Shown here piece after piece: positions 1 to 8,700 of a DNA stretch of 22,623 nt (positions are counted from its first letter, which is position 1; each line of letters begins with the position of its first letter). The notes beneath the pieces are model-generated. The model saw only the letters and a program-made list of their open reading frames with translations. It searched no databases and had not been told where the DNA came from. The position numbers and the translations under genes are program-made. The DNA is from Lachnospiraceae bacterium UBA1766 (GTDB lineage: Bacteria; Bacillota; Clostridia; Lachnospirales; Lachnospiraceae). Location of the stretch: contig DCGY01000013.1 in the NCBI GenBank assembly GCA_002314715.1, positions 1 through 22,623 of the forward strand, given 5' to 3'.

Positions 1-1
1 A

Positions 2-181
2 CGATATCTCTTGATAATGGAGGAACTACAGACCATCGTGGCCTGCGGTGCCGGCACCATCACCAAGAGAGTGTATCCGGATGGTCGAATCGAGCGTTGT
101 GATAATGTGAAGGATGTGAAGCTTTACATCGAGCAAATTGAGGAAATGATTGAGCGAAAGAGACAACTTTTTAAGGACTGA
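2..181 (+). CDS. hemZ: HemZ-like coproporphyrinogen dehydrogenase, C-terminal fragment
   Basis: Only the last 59 codons are present; the gene enters from the left edge and stops with TGA at 179-181. The reading frame gives a short helix (MEELQTIVACGAGTITKR) followed by a Tyr-Pro-Asp-Gly-Arg-Ile-Glu-Arg stretch and a charged helix ending in ERKRQLFKD. This pattern resembles the extreme C-terminus of clostridial HemZ, the radical-SAM oxygen-independent coproporphyrinogen III oxidase-like family, where a Gly-Ala-Gly segment is followed by an 'RIERC-NVK' motif. The radical-SAM cysteines would lie outside the window, so the function rests on the tail alone. No clear terminator follows; the next gene starts 88 bases later. 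Confidence 0.7.
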   Translation, partial: RYLLIMEELQTIVACGAGTITKRVYPDGRIERCDNVKDVKLYIEQIEEMIERKRQLFKD

Positions 182-202
182 AATGGCTTGCTTTTTGATA
201 TT

Positions 203-216
203 TGTAATTAATTACA
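203..216. promoter_or_regulatory. 14-bp perfect palindrome upstream of the beta-xylosidase gene
   Basis: TGTAATTAATTACA is identical to its own reverse complement. It lies in the 72-base gap before the ribosome binding site of the GH43 gene, about 54 bases from the chosen start. This is a plausible position for an operator of a sugar-responsive regulator. I could not pick a convincing -35/-10 pair around it, and AT-rich palindromes can arise by chance. Confidence 0.35.
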
Positions 217-269
217 TTGTGGTGTAAATTTGTATTTTATAGAAATTCATTATTATGGGAGGTATGTAT

Positions 270-1787
270 ATGATAATAACAAATCCGGTGATAAGAGGTT
301 TTTACCCGGATCCTTCGGTTTGTAAGGCGGGTAATAAATATTATTTAGTATGTTCTTCATTTCAATATTTTCCCGGAGTACCTATCTTTGAAAGTGAAGA
401 TTTGGTTAATTGGAAACAGATAGGTCATTGCTTGACAAGAAGTTCGCAGATAGATCTTGAAAGCGTAAACTCGTCTGGCGGTGTATTTGCGCCAACCATT
501 CGATATAATGACGGCGTGTTTTATATGGTTACCACCAATGATACATATCACAAGAATTTTTATGTTACGACTACAGATATTTATGGAGAGTGGTCGGAGC
601 CAATATTTGTTGACCAGGGCGGGATTGATCCTTCTTTATATTTTGAAGATGGAAAGACATATTTTATGAGTAATGGCAGTGATGAAGAAGGCCGTGGCTG
701 CATATATCAATGTGAAATTGATGTGAAAACAGGTGAAAGGCTGACAGAATCGAAACCAATTTGGAAGGGTAGTGGTGGACGATATCTTGAATCCCCCCAT
801 TTATATAAAATAAATGGAAATTACTATATTATGGCTGCCGAGGGTGGCACGGAATATGGTCATATGATAACCTATGCAAAAGGGAATAATCCATATGGAC
901 CGTTTGTTTCTTACCATAAAAATCCGGTATTAACCAATCGAAATCTTGGTGGACACCAGTCTAAAATACAGGGTATAGGTCATGGGGATATGGTAATAGA
1001 TAATGCAGGAAATGCATTTATATTATGCTTAGGCTTTCGACAACACGATACCTGGTCTCCTTACCATCATCTTGGAAGAGAAGTTTTTCTTGCACCGGTA
1101 TATTTTGATGAGGACGGCTGGTTTGTAGCAGGAGATGCGGGGATTGTAAAAAAAGAGATGGAGGTGGAACTTACAAAAGAGCAGAAAATATATGATTATT
1201 CTGTGGATTTTGAGGACCTTTCAAGGAACAAGCTTCCACTTATTTATCTTAGAAAACCCGATTATGATAATTATAAATGGACAGACAATTGCTTAAAGCT
1301 TAAAGGCTGTAAAACGGATTTATCACAGGCTCTTTCACCAACCTTTGTAGGTATTAGACAGTCTGATTTTAATTCATCCCTGTCTGTTGAGGTAAAATCT
1401 GTTTCTACGGAAGCCGGAGTAACTGTTTACATGGATGAAAATAATCACTATGATTTATATGTTTCAAAGGTTGATGAAAAGATAAGTGTTGTATTTAGAA
1501 AGTGTATTGCAGATATTAAGCACATAGAAAAGTCGATAGATGTTTCTAATAATTCAAATATTATTTTAGAGATGAACAGTAATAATTATGTGTATATGTT
1601 TCGTTGCATAATAGATGGTGAATGTATAGAACTTGGTTCGGGACAGGCCAGATATTTGTCGTCAGAAGTATGCGGTGGATTTACAGGTGTAGTTGTTGGT
1701 TTGTATGCAGTTGATAAAACGGAGAATCCCAATTACAGTGAATTTACGAAATTTGTGTTCAATCAGGTGGTTGAAGAGAACAAATAA
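270..1787 (+). CDS. GH43 family beta-xylosidase / alpha-L-arabinofuranosidase
   Basis: A 505-residue, probably cytoplasmic glycoside hydrolase of family 43; no signal peptide is visible. The N-terminal five-bladed propeller carries the three expected acidic residues (numbered from the ATG at 270): general base D14 in RGFYPDPS, pKa modulator D120 in GGIDPSLYF, and general acid E174 in RYLESPHLY. The C-terminal ~190 residues look like the beta-sandwich domain of XynB-type enzymes. The likely role is releasing xylose or arabinose from imported xylo-oligosaccharides. Frames open at 255 and 264, but the GGGAGGT at 257-263 is correctly spaced only for ATG 270, which also places the catalytic Asp at residue 14 as in well-studied family members. 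Codon use is unlike downstream genes: by hand count about 20 of 34 Ile codons are ATA. The substrate (xylose versus arabinose) is not settled by sequence. Confidence 0.88.
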   Translation: MIITNPVIRGFYPDPSVCKAGNKYYLVCSSFQYFPGVPIFESEDLVNWKQIGHCLTRSSQIDLESVNSSGGVFAPTIRYNDGVFYMVTTNDTYHKNFYVTTTDIYGEWSEPIFVDQGGIDPSLYFEDGKTYFMSNGSDEEGRGCIYQCEIDVKTGERLTESKPIWKGSGGRYLESPHLYKINGNYYIMAAEGGTEYGHMITYAKGNNPYGPFVSYHKNPVLTNRNLGGHQSKIQGIGHGDMVIDNAGNAFILCLGFRQHDTWSPYHHLGREVFLAPVYFDEDGWFVAGDAGIVKKEMEVELTKEQKIYDYSVDFEDLSRNKLPLIYLRKPDYDNYKWTDNCLKLKGCKTDLSQALSPTFVGIRQSDFNSSLSVEVKSVSTEAGVTVYMDENNHYDLYVSKVDEKISVVFRKCIADIKHIEKSIDVSNNSNIILEMNSNNYVYMFRCIIDGECIELGSGQARYLSSEVCGGFTGVVVGLYAVDKTENPNYSEFTKFVFNQVVEENK

Positions 1788-1825
1788 TAGTGAAAGACAT
1801 GTAAATCCCGATAGGAGATAACGGA

Positions 1826-2776
1826 ATGCCATTAAAAATTGTTCGAAATGACATTACAAAAATGAATACGGAGGCAGTGTACAAGGCGGCAGGCTTTGAG
1901 GAATTTCTGAAATACCGAGAGGAAAAAAACGGTTATGTCTCGGACGAAGAAACAAAACTGCGTTCTTGTTACCGCAAGAGTCTGGCTTTAGCCAAAGAGA
2001 ACGGAATTCATACCATTTCTTTTCCGCTGATTGCTACCGGTGGATATGGATTCCCCAAAGAAGAGGGAATGCGGATTGCGGTTGATGAAATCAATACATT
2101 CTTATTAACAAACGAAATGCAAATTAACCTTGTAGTATTTGATGACAAGGCTACCGTGCTTGGGGAGAAGCTGTATCCGGACCTGGAAGCTTATATTGAC
2201 CACCACTACGTAGAAGTGGCAAGACAAGTAGAGTATGGGGAAGCGGACTTCGCACGAATGGTTCCTATGGCAAGCGCAACCCCGAAATGTTCGGCACCGT
2301 CCTTTGGTTCGATTTTTAAAAGGGATAAAAAAGAAACATCCGAATGCAGACTGACATCCGTATGCCGGGAGGAAGCTGCCTGCTTTGATTTTGAAGAGCA
2401 GCATGAAAGCAAACTGGAAGAAAGAATGCACCATCTTTCAGATACATTTTCGGAGTATTTGATGTATTTGATTCAACTGAAACACATGGAAAATGCGGAG
2501 GTATGGAAGAGAGCAATCGTTGATAAAAAGATTTTTTCGAAGATTAAAACAAATCCCAATTATCATCCGCAAAAATTAACTGCGCTGTGTTTGTGTATTG
2601 GAGCGAAGCTGAATTTGGATGAGACGAAGGATCTTTTGGCCAGAGCGGGATATGCATTATCGCCATGTGATAAGACAGATATTATCTTTTCGTATTTTAT
2701 TGAGAATGAAATCTATGACATGATTGAGCTGGATATTCAGCTGGAAGAGCATGGATTACCCTGCATTATTTCTTAA
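1826..2776 (+). CDS. Macro-domain protein with truncated ADP-ribose-binding core plus HTH-like C-terminal region
   Basis: A 316-residue protein. Residues 1-18 (PLKIVRNDITKM) and 43-130 match the start and second half of a macro (Appr-1''-p processing) domain, including the phosphate-loop segment ATGGYGFP at 70-77. The part between is far too short. The usual Asn-Ala-Ala-Asn strand, the Gly-Gly-Gly-Val loop 1 and the central strands are missing; AV at 17-18 runs straight into YKAAGFEEF and then a Lys/Glu-rich linker. ADP-ribose binding and deacetylase activity are therefore unlikely. Residues ~200-316 form an all-helical region with a helix-turn-helix-like rhythm (IVDKKIFSKI, LDETKDLLARAGYAL), commonly seen C-terminal to macro domains in Firmicutes; its function is unknown to me. 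An AGGAGA site precedes the start, and the gap to the GH43 gene is 38 bases. It ends at a strong terminator. The deletion is in frame, with no stop or frameshift. Confidence 0.8.
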   Translation: MPLKIVRNDITKMNTEAVYKAAGFEEFLKYREEKNGYVSDEETKLRSCYRKSLALAKENGIHTISFPLIATGGYGFPKEEGMRIAVDEINTFLLTNEMQINLVVFDDKATVLGEKLYPDLEAYIDHHYVEVARQVEYGEADFARMVPMASATPKCSAPSFGSIFKRDKKETSECRLTSVCREEAACFDFEEQHESKLEERMHHLSDTFSEYLMYLIQLKHMENAEVWKRAIVDKKIFSKIKTNPNYHPQKLTALCLCIGAKLNLDETKDLLARAGYALSPCDKTDIIFSYFIENEIYDMIELDIQLEEHGLPCIIS

Positions 2777-2779
2777 AGC

Positions 2780-2809
2780 AAACCGGTCGCTTTCAAAGAG
2801 ACCGGTTTT
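2780..2809 (+). terminator. Rho-independent terminator after the macro-domain gene
   Basis: A perfect 9-bp stem, AAACCGGTC (2780-2788) paired with GACCGGTTT (2800-2808), encloses an 11-base loop and runs into TTTTA. It begins four bases after the macro-domain stop codon and separates that gene from the vWA gene. Confidence 0.8.
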
Positions 2810-2881
2810 AAATTAAACCTTTATATAATAAGCCCATAAGGTACATCACAACAGTGATGAAACACAAGGAGGGCAAAGAAT

Positions 2882-3550
2882 ATGCGTAAAGGTTTAACAG
2901 AAGTCGTTTTCATTTTGGACAGAAGTGGTTCCATGAGCGGGCTTGAAGCGGATACAATCGGTGGTTTTAATGCAATGATTGACAAGCAGCGAAAAGAAGA
3001 AGGGGAAGCTTATATTTCAACGGTACTGTTTGACGATCGGTCCGAGGTTTTATATGACAGAGTGCCGGTTGGAAAAGTCGAGCCTATGAATGACAAGCAG
3101 TATTATGTGCGAGGTTGTACTGCACTTCTCGATGCACTTGGCGGAGCAATTCATCATATTGCAAACGTACATAAGTATGCCAGGGAAGAAGACAGACCGG
3201 AAAAAACATTATTTATCATCACCACCGATGGTATGGAAAATGCCAGTCGGAAGTATTCCTTTGAAAAAGTGAAGCAAATGGTTGAAAAGGAAAAAGAAAA
3301 GAACGGTTGGGAGTTCCTGTTCCTTGGAGCAAACATTGATGCGATTGAAGTTGCCGGAAAATTTGGAATCGGTGCGGACAGAGCAATTAATTATGAATGC
3401 GACCGGGAAGGAACGGCCTTAAACTATAAAGTTTTGTCGGATACGGTATCGGCGGTTCGCAGATCAAAGAACCGTGCAGAGATGGATAAGGCCGTATTTG
3501 CCTGCTGTGCACCAATCAGGGAGGATTATGAAAAGAGACATAAACGATAA
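2882..3550 (+). CDS. vWA domain protein
   Basis: A 222-residue soluble protein that is essentially one von Willebrand factor A domain. The metal-ion-dependent adhesion site is complete: DRSGS (D13, S15, S17), T80 in RGCTALLDA and D116 in TTDGMEN. Such domains bind partners through a divalent cation. No catalytic domain is attached, so this is probably an adaptor in the cytoplasm. An AAGGAGGG (2866-2873) sits eight bases before the ATG. A TATAAT lies at 2824-2829 without a recognisable -35, and a CATCAC/GTGATG inverted repeat (2844-2859) lies in the putative leader. The 3' end overlaps the DUF2809 gene by 23 bases, suggesting translational coupling. In my recollection vWA proteins of this kind often neighbour macro-domain genes in Firmicutes, as here. 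The partner is unknown. Confidence 0.85.
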   Translation: MRKGLTEVVFILDRSGSMSGLEADTIGGFNAMIDKQRKEEGEAYISTVLFDDRSEVLYDRVPVGKVEPMNDKQYYVRGCTALLDALGGAIHHIANVHKYAREEDRPEKTLFIITTDGMENASRKYSFEKVKQMVEKEKEKNGWEFLFLGANIDAIEVAGKFGIGADRAINYECDREGTALNYKVLSDTVSAVRRSKNRAEMDKAVFACCAPIREDYEKRHKR

Positions 3551-3944
3551 GAAAATATCGATTGGTTTTGCCATTGCTACCGCGGTCCTCTTGCTCATCG
3601 AGGTATTGATTGCCTTGTTTGTGCATGACCGATTTGTGAGACCCTATTTGGGAGATGTACTGGTAGTAATCCTGCTGTATACCTTTGTACGGATTTTCCT
3701 GCCGAAAGGGAATCGGCTCCTGCCACTATATATTTTTTTGTTTGCGTCCGGTGTGGAAATCCTGCAGATGTTTCACCTGGTGGACTTGTTGGGTCTGGGA
3801 GAATACAGGTTTTTCCGGGTGCTGATAGGGTCCGTATTTGATGGAAAAGATGTGATTTGTTATGGTGTGGGCTGTCTGATGCTTGTGGGGTACCAGCTTT
3901 CCTCTCTTTTTATTGCCAAAAGTGCAAAAAATGTGGTAAAATAA
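3528..3944 (+). CDS. DUF2809 family integral membrane protein
   Basis: A 138-residue protein with four predicted membrane helices (about 11-33, 42-58, 64-80 and 107-128). It carries the DUF2809 hallmarks: RPYLGDVLVVILLY near residue 38, a Gly-Val-Glu-Ile-Leu-Gln segment at 75-80 and Phe-Asp-x-Lys-Asp near 104-108. Family function is unknown. The frame is open from 3474, but only the ATG at 3528 has an upstream AGGGAGG (3518-3524, short spacing) and starts the conserved protein; it lies inside the end of the vWA gene. No terminator follows, so the kinase gene 56 bases downstream may be co-transcribed. Confidence 0.8.
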   Translation: MKRDINDKKISIGFAIATAVLLLIEVLIALFVHDRFVRPYLGDVLVVILLYTFVRIFLPKGNRLLPLYIFLFASGVEILQMFHLVDLLGLGEYRFFRVLIGSVFDGKDVICYGVGCLMLVGYQLSSLFIAKSAKNVVK

Positions 3945-4000
3945 GTTATTGAATATCAGAATTTTGGGGAAAATTTTGGTATTGAAGGGGAGAGAGATAA

Positions 4001-5599
4001 ATGAATTTGTTTGATGAGGCAAACACAAAGAAGATATTGGAAGCATCCAATATCGGTCTTTGGCGTGTGGAATTTGAAGAAGGTCAGCTGCCACGATTTT
4101 ATGCGGATGCGGTTATGTCGGAATTGTTGGGAATTCCGGGAGATGTGACACCGCAAGAGCGTTTCCGTGTGCATCATACCTACATCCATCCGGATGATTT
4201 GCGTATGTTTGAGGAGTATTCCGATAAGCTGGCGGAGGATAGAACGGAGGTTGTTTATCGCTATATCCACCCTGTAAAGGGGGAGATGTTTGTTCGCTGT
4301 GCAGGGGTAAGAGATTTATCCGTAACGGATTATTTATCTTTTCACGGGACACATCAGGATATTTCAGATACCATTCGTTATGAAAAGGAACGCTATGCGG
4401 AAACCCGATTGGCGGAGGTGGCGGCAGCCAAAGAGAATGCTCTTAAGAAGGCCAAAAGGGCAAGCGCGGCCAAAACAGAGTTTTTGGCCAGAATGTCGCA
4501 TGATATTCGGACGCCTCTAAACGGTATTATCGGTATTTTGGAGATTAACGAAGCTCACAGTGATGAAAAAGAACTGGTGGTGGCAAATCGAAAAAAGGCC
4601 AAGGTGGCAGCACAACATTTACTTTCGTTAATCAATGATGTACTGGACATGACCAAGTTGGAAGACGAGTCGGTTGAACTGGTGAATGAACCCATCGATT
4701 TGATGAATATTTGTATTGATACGTTAACGATTTGCAATATTCGGGCGAAGGAAAATGGTATCACGTTGATTCATGACAATGGTGCGAACCTGAAATATCC
4801 CAAAGTCTACGGAAGTGAATTGCAATTGAAGCGAATCCTGATGAATTTGCTGAATAATTGTGTGAAATATAATAAACCGGGTGGAAAGGTTTTGTGTAGT
4901 TCTGATATTTTGTCTGTAGATGAAAATCAGGTAATCTACAAATTTGAAATTTCGGATACCGGGATCGGAATGAGCAAGGAGTTCCTAAAGCATATTTTTG
5001 AGCCCTTTGCGCAGGAAAAGGAAGGGGCCAGAAGCAACTTTCAGGGAAATGGTATGGGCATGCCCATAGTGAAGAAATTGGTGGAATTGATGAATGGAAC
5101 CATTGGTGTGGAAAGTACCAAGGGAGAGGGCACCAAATTTACTTTAATCCTTCCGTTTGAAATCGATAAAGAGACCGCTCAAGCCGAAAAAGACAGCGAA
5201 AAAGGAATGGTTTCCCTAAAAGGAGCCAGGATTCTTCTCGCTGAAGATAATGATTTGAATGCGGAAATTGCCCAATGCCTGTTGGAGGATGCGGGAGCAA
5301 CGGTTACGGTGGCAGAAAACGGTGAGGTTGCTTTCAATTTGTTTAGTCGAAAACCGCAGGGCTCCTATGACATGATTTTGATGGATATCATGATGCCTGT
5401 TTTGGATGGCTACGGTGCCACGAAGAAAATTCGGGAATATGACAGGGAGGATGCCAAGCTTATCCCGATTATCGCCATGACAGCCAATGCTTTTGCGGAG
5501 GATGTACAAAAAGCAAAGGATGCGGGGATGAACGATCATTTGTCCAAACCCATACAAGTAGATCTGTTAATGAACACAATCTCACATTTTGTAAAATAA
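4001..5599 (+). CDS. Soluble PAS hybrid sensor histidine kinase with C-terminal receiver
   Basis: A 532-residue protein with no membrane segment. Order: PAS domain ~8-122 (PAS_3-like, with IHPDD and a C-terminal THQDIS); a charged Ala-rich coiled linker ~125-160; HisKA with phospho-acceptor H167 in RMSHDIRTP; HATPase with N-box MNLLNNCVKY (281-290), G1 box DTGIG (D319) and G2 box GNGMGM (349-354); and a receiver ~410-532 with E415/D416, phospho-acceptor D462 (MDIMMP) and K516 (SKP). It lacks an HPt, so signal leaving its receiver would need an external HPt, for example the one at 13735. The PAS ligand cannot be read. A strong AAGGGGAGAG precedes the ATG, and a terminator follows 10 bases after the stop, so it is a separate unit from the large operon downstream. 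Confidence 0.92.
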   Translation: MNLFDEANTKKILEASNIGLWRVEFEEGQLPRFYADAVMSELLGIPGDVTPQERFRVHHTYIHPDDLRMFEEYSDKLAEDRTEVVYRYIHPVKGEMFVRCAGVRDLSVTDYLSFHGTHQDISDTIRYEKERYAETRLAEVAAAKENALKKAKRASAAKTEFLARMSHDIRTPLNGIIGILEINEAHSDEKELVVANRKKAKVAAQHLLSLINDVLDMTKLEDESVELVNEPIDLMNICIDTLTICNIRAKENGITLIHDNGANLKYPKVYGSELQLKRILMNLLNNCVKYNKPGGKVLCSSDILSVDENQVIYKFEISDTGIGMSKEFLKHIFEPFAQEKEGARSNFQGNGMGMPIVKKLVELMNGTIGVESTKGEGTKFTLILPFEIDKETAQAEKDSEKGMVSLKGARILLAEDNDLNAEIAQCLLEDAGATVTVAENGEVAFNLFSRKPQGSYDMILMDIMMPVLDGYGATKKIREYDREDAKLIPIIAMTANAFAEDVQKAKDAGMNDHLSKPIQVDLLMNTISHFVK

Positions 5600-5608
5600 A
5601 AAGAGGAA

Positions 5609-5637
5609 AAGGACTCCGTATGAGGAGTTCTTTTTTT
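5609..5637 (+). terminator. Rho-independent terminator after the PAS hybrid kinase
   Basis: AAGGACTCC (5609-5617) pairs with GGAGTTCTT (5624-5632) over 9 bp with one G-T wobble and a six-base loop. A run of T continues to 5637. Confidence 0.9.
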
Positions 5638-5649
5638 ATGCGTGATTTC

Positions 5650-5678
5650 TTGAATATTGTGTCGAAAAATGTTATAAT
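5650..5678 (+). promoter_or_regulatory. Sigma-A type promoter of the signalling operon
   Basis: TTGAAT (5650-5655) and TATAAT (5673-5678) are separated by exactly 17 bases. The site follows the upstream terminator and precedes the 7TM hybrid kinase start by about 60 bases. TCGAA (5662-5666) and TTCGA (5680-5684) form an inverted repeat spanning the -10, which could be an operator or chance. Confidence 0.75.
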
Positions 5679-5737
5679 ATTCGAAATATGGGCTACTCTG
5701 CCCAAATGCATTTGGAGATGTTAAATGCAAAGAGAAA

Positions 5738-8700
5738 ATGAGGCGGGATTTTTGTATGGTACTCTTTTATAATATAGTGATGGCTGTGTTTGCGACCTTG
5801 TCCTTCCAGTTTGCAATCAGCTATTTTGTACGTGAAAAAAATATCGGTAAAATGAAGTGGCTGATCTTCTTATTGGGCCTGGCCAGCGGTTTTACCAATG
5901 CCGGTTATATGTTGATGAGTGTAACCAGAATTTCATCATATTCCCTATTGTTTCGCAATATCGGTATGATTGCGGAAAGTACTTATGTGTACCTGGAATT
6001 TTTGTTATGTGTAGACCAGGTTGAGATACGACGTTTTATGAAAAGACTTTTGCGCTTTTTCGGTACATTCATTTTTGGCATTATAACGTTTATTCGTGCG
6101 TTGCCCCAAGAGGTGCATTTTGAAACCATTAAGGGATATACGGCTTTTGTGACCAACTATAGTTTGGGTCATTATCTGCAAAGTGTTTTCTTCGGTTCTT
6201 TTATTTCCGTGATGTTGTTGCTGGGAACCATTTGGTTTTTTCAGCAAAAGACGTACCGGGAGAAAGTATTTGTGGGACTGGTATATATTTCCAACTTCCT
6301 GTTTATGATTAGCGCGGTTCCTTATTTCTTGGGAATTACAACATCTCATCCGGCGTTTTGGTATTGCCTTGGAACCATGGGAGCATATTTTATTCTTTGG
6401 TATGCGGGAATCAAGTTTTCCGGTTTCACCGTTACGGAGCAAAGCATCAGTTCGGATATTTTCCGTACGGTAAATGTCGGTTTGCTGATTTTTAGTCCGG
6501 ATGGCAAGTTAAATATGATCAATGATTTTGCCAAGGAAATGTTGGGAGTACAGAAGGTACTGGAGCAGGAAATCCAGGATTTCTTCCAGGTACCCACATC
6601 GGAATTTACCGATTTGAAACATATTCTTCAGAGTCAGTCCTCTGTGGAATGCAAGTGGCAGGGCTTTTACGACAACAAGAGTTTTCATGTAAATGTCACT
6701 GCCAAAAAGGATAAGAAAAACGATCCGATTTGTCTGATTTTTGCAATCACGGATATTACCAAGGAAGAAGAAATGATTGCGGAAGTTGTGAAAGCAAATC
6801 GGGTGAAGAGCGAATTTTTGACCAATATTTCCCATGAAATCCGTACACCTCTAAACACAATTCTGGGTATGGATAAGATGATTCTTCGTCAGGGCAAGGA
6901 CAATGAAATTTTAGGATATGCCAATGATATCGATAAAGCAGGACAGGCATTGCTTTCCATGATTGATGATATTTTGGACTTTTCCAAAATCGAGTCCGGC
7001 CAGATGGAAATCCATGAGGATGTATACAGCCTGGCTTCGTTGGTAAATGATGGCATGAATATGGTTTATCTGAAAGCCAAATCCAAGAATATCCGCACAG
7101 AGGTTACATTGAACCGGGAAATTCCTTCCGAATATGTGGGAGATGAATTCCGTATTCGTCAGATTTTGACCAATTTACTTTCCAATGCGGTTAAGTATAC
7201 GCCGGAAGGCGGCAAGGTGAAAGTGGAAGTGAATGCCCTTCCCATGGAAGACAATCGGGTGAATTTATTATTCCGGGTGGAAGATACCGGTGTCGGCATT
7301 AAGGCAGAGGATATGGATACGATTTTTGTGTCCTTCGAAAGAATCGGGGCAATCAAGAATCGAAATGTGGAGGGCGTTGGTCTGGGGCTTGCCATTACAA
7401 AGCAGCTCGTGGATATGATGCACGGTGATATTGAGATTAATTCGGTATATCAGGAGGGCTCCGTCTTTACGGTAACAATTCCTCAAACGATATACAATCA
7501 CACCCCTTTGGGAGAGTATACATACTGGAACGGTACCAGTCCTGTTGCCGATTCCTCGAAATTCTTTACCGCACCCGCGGCAAAGGTACTTGTAGTGGAT
7601 GACATTGCCATGAATTTGACGGTATTTGCGGGACTGTTGAAATCCACCAAAATGGATATTGCTACCTGCAAATCGGGAGCAGAGGCGATTGAGCTTGTAC
7701 GACAGGAAGCGTTTGATTTGATATTTATGGATCATATGATGCCGGTTATGGATGGCGTGGAATGTATGCAGATTATTCGACGCAGTGCGGATCATAAGAA
7801 TGCCAATACGCCCATTATTGTGCTTACTGCCAACGCAATTGTAGGTGCGAGAGAAGAATATATAAAGGTTGGATTTACCGATTACGTCACCAAACCGGTG
7901 CGTGAGGGAGACCTTTTGGAAATAATACGAAAGTATTTGAATCCTACGTTAATCGAATCGGAAGTGACGGAGGAAATCAGAAAATCCGAAAAGACAGAGG
8001 AAAAGAAAGATTCCTTTTTGGATTGTTTGGTTCGTATTCCGGATCTGGATGTGGAGCTGGGACTTTCCTACTGCATGGAAGATACAGCCTTCTATCGGGA
8101 AATGATAAACTCCTATGTGGAAGAAACCAAATACGAGAAGATGGAAGAACTTTATCAGGCGGCAAAGTGGGATGATTACCGAATAATTGTTCATGCTTTA
8201 AAGAGTACTTCCTTGTCCATTGGTTCTCAAAAGCTTTCCGATGAGGCAAAGGCGTTGGAATTCGCGGCCAGAGATAATGATCTGGACTTTATCCGGAAAA
8301 ACCATGAGCGTGTGCGAGAGCGTTATGCAGCATTGCTGTTGCAGCTTCGAAAGGCGTTAAACGGGGATAATAACGATCAAAGCGTTCAGACATCGGAACG
8401 TGTGATGGATATCACCGATGCTACAATTCTGGTGGTAGATGATGATCTGATGAATATAAAGCTGGCGAAGCATATGCTGGAAAGCAGTTATAAGGTTGTG
8501 GAAGCCGACAGTGGTAAAAAGTGTTTGGAAATTTTGGGAAAGACAGAGATTGACTTGATTCTGTTGGATATTCATATGCCGGAAATGGATGGCCATGAGG
8601 TTCTGCAGGCAATTCGTGAAAACAAGGCGTATGATTCCATTCCCGTAGTCTTCTTAACAGCAGATGATGATACAGAAGCAGAGGCCAGGGGTATTGAAGA

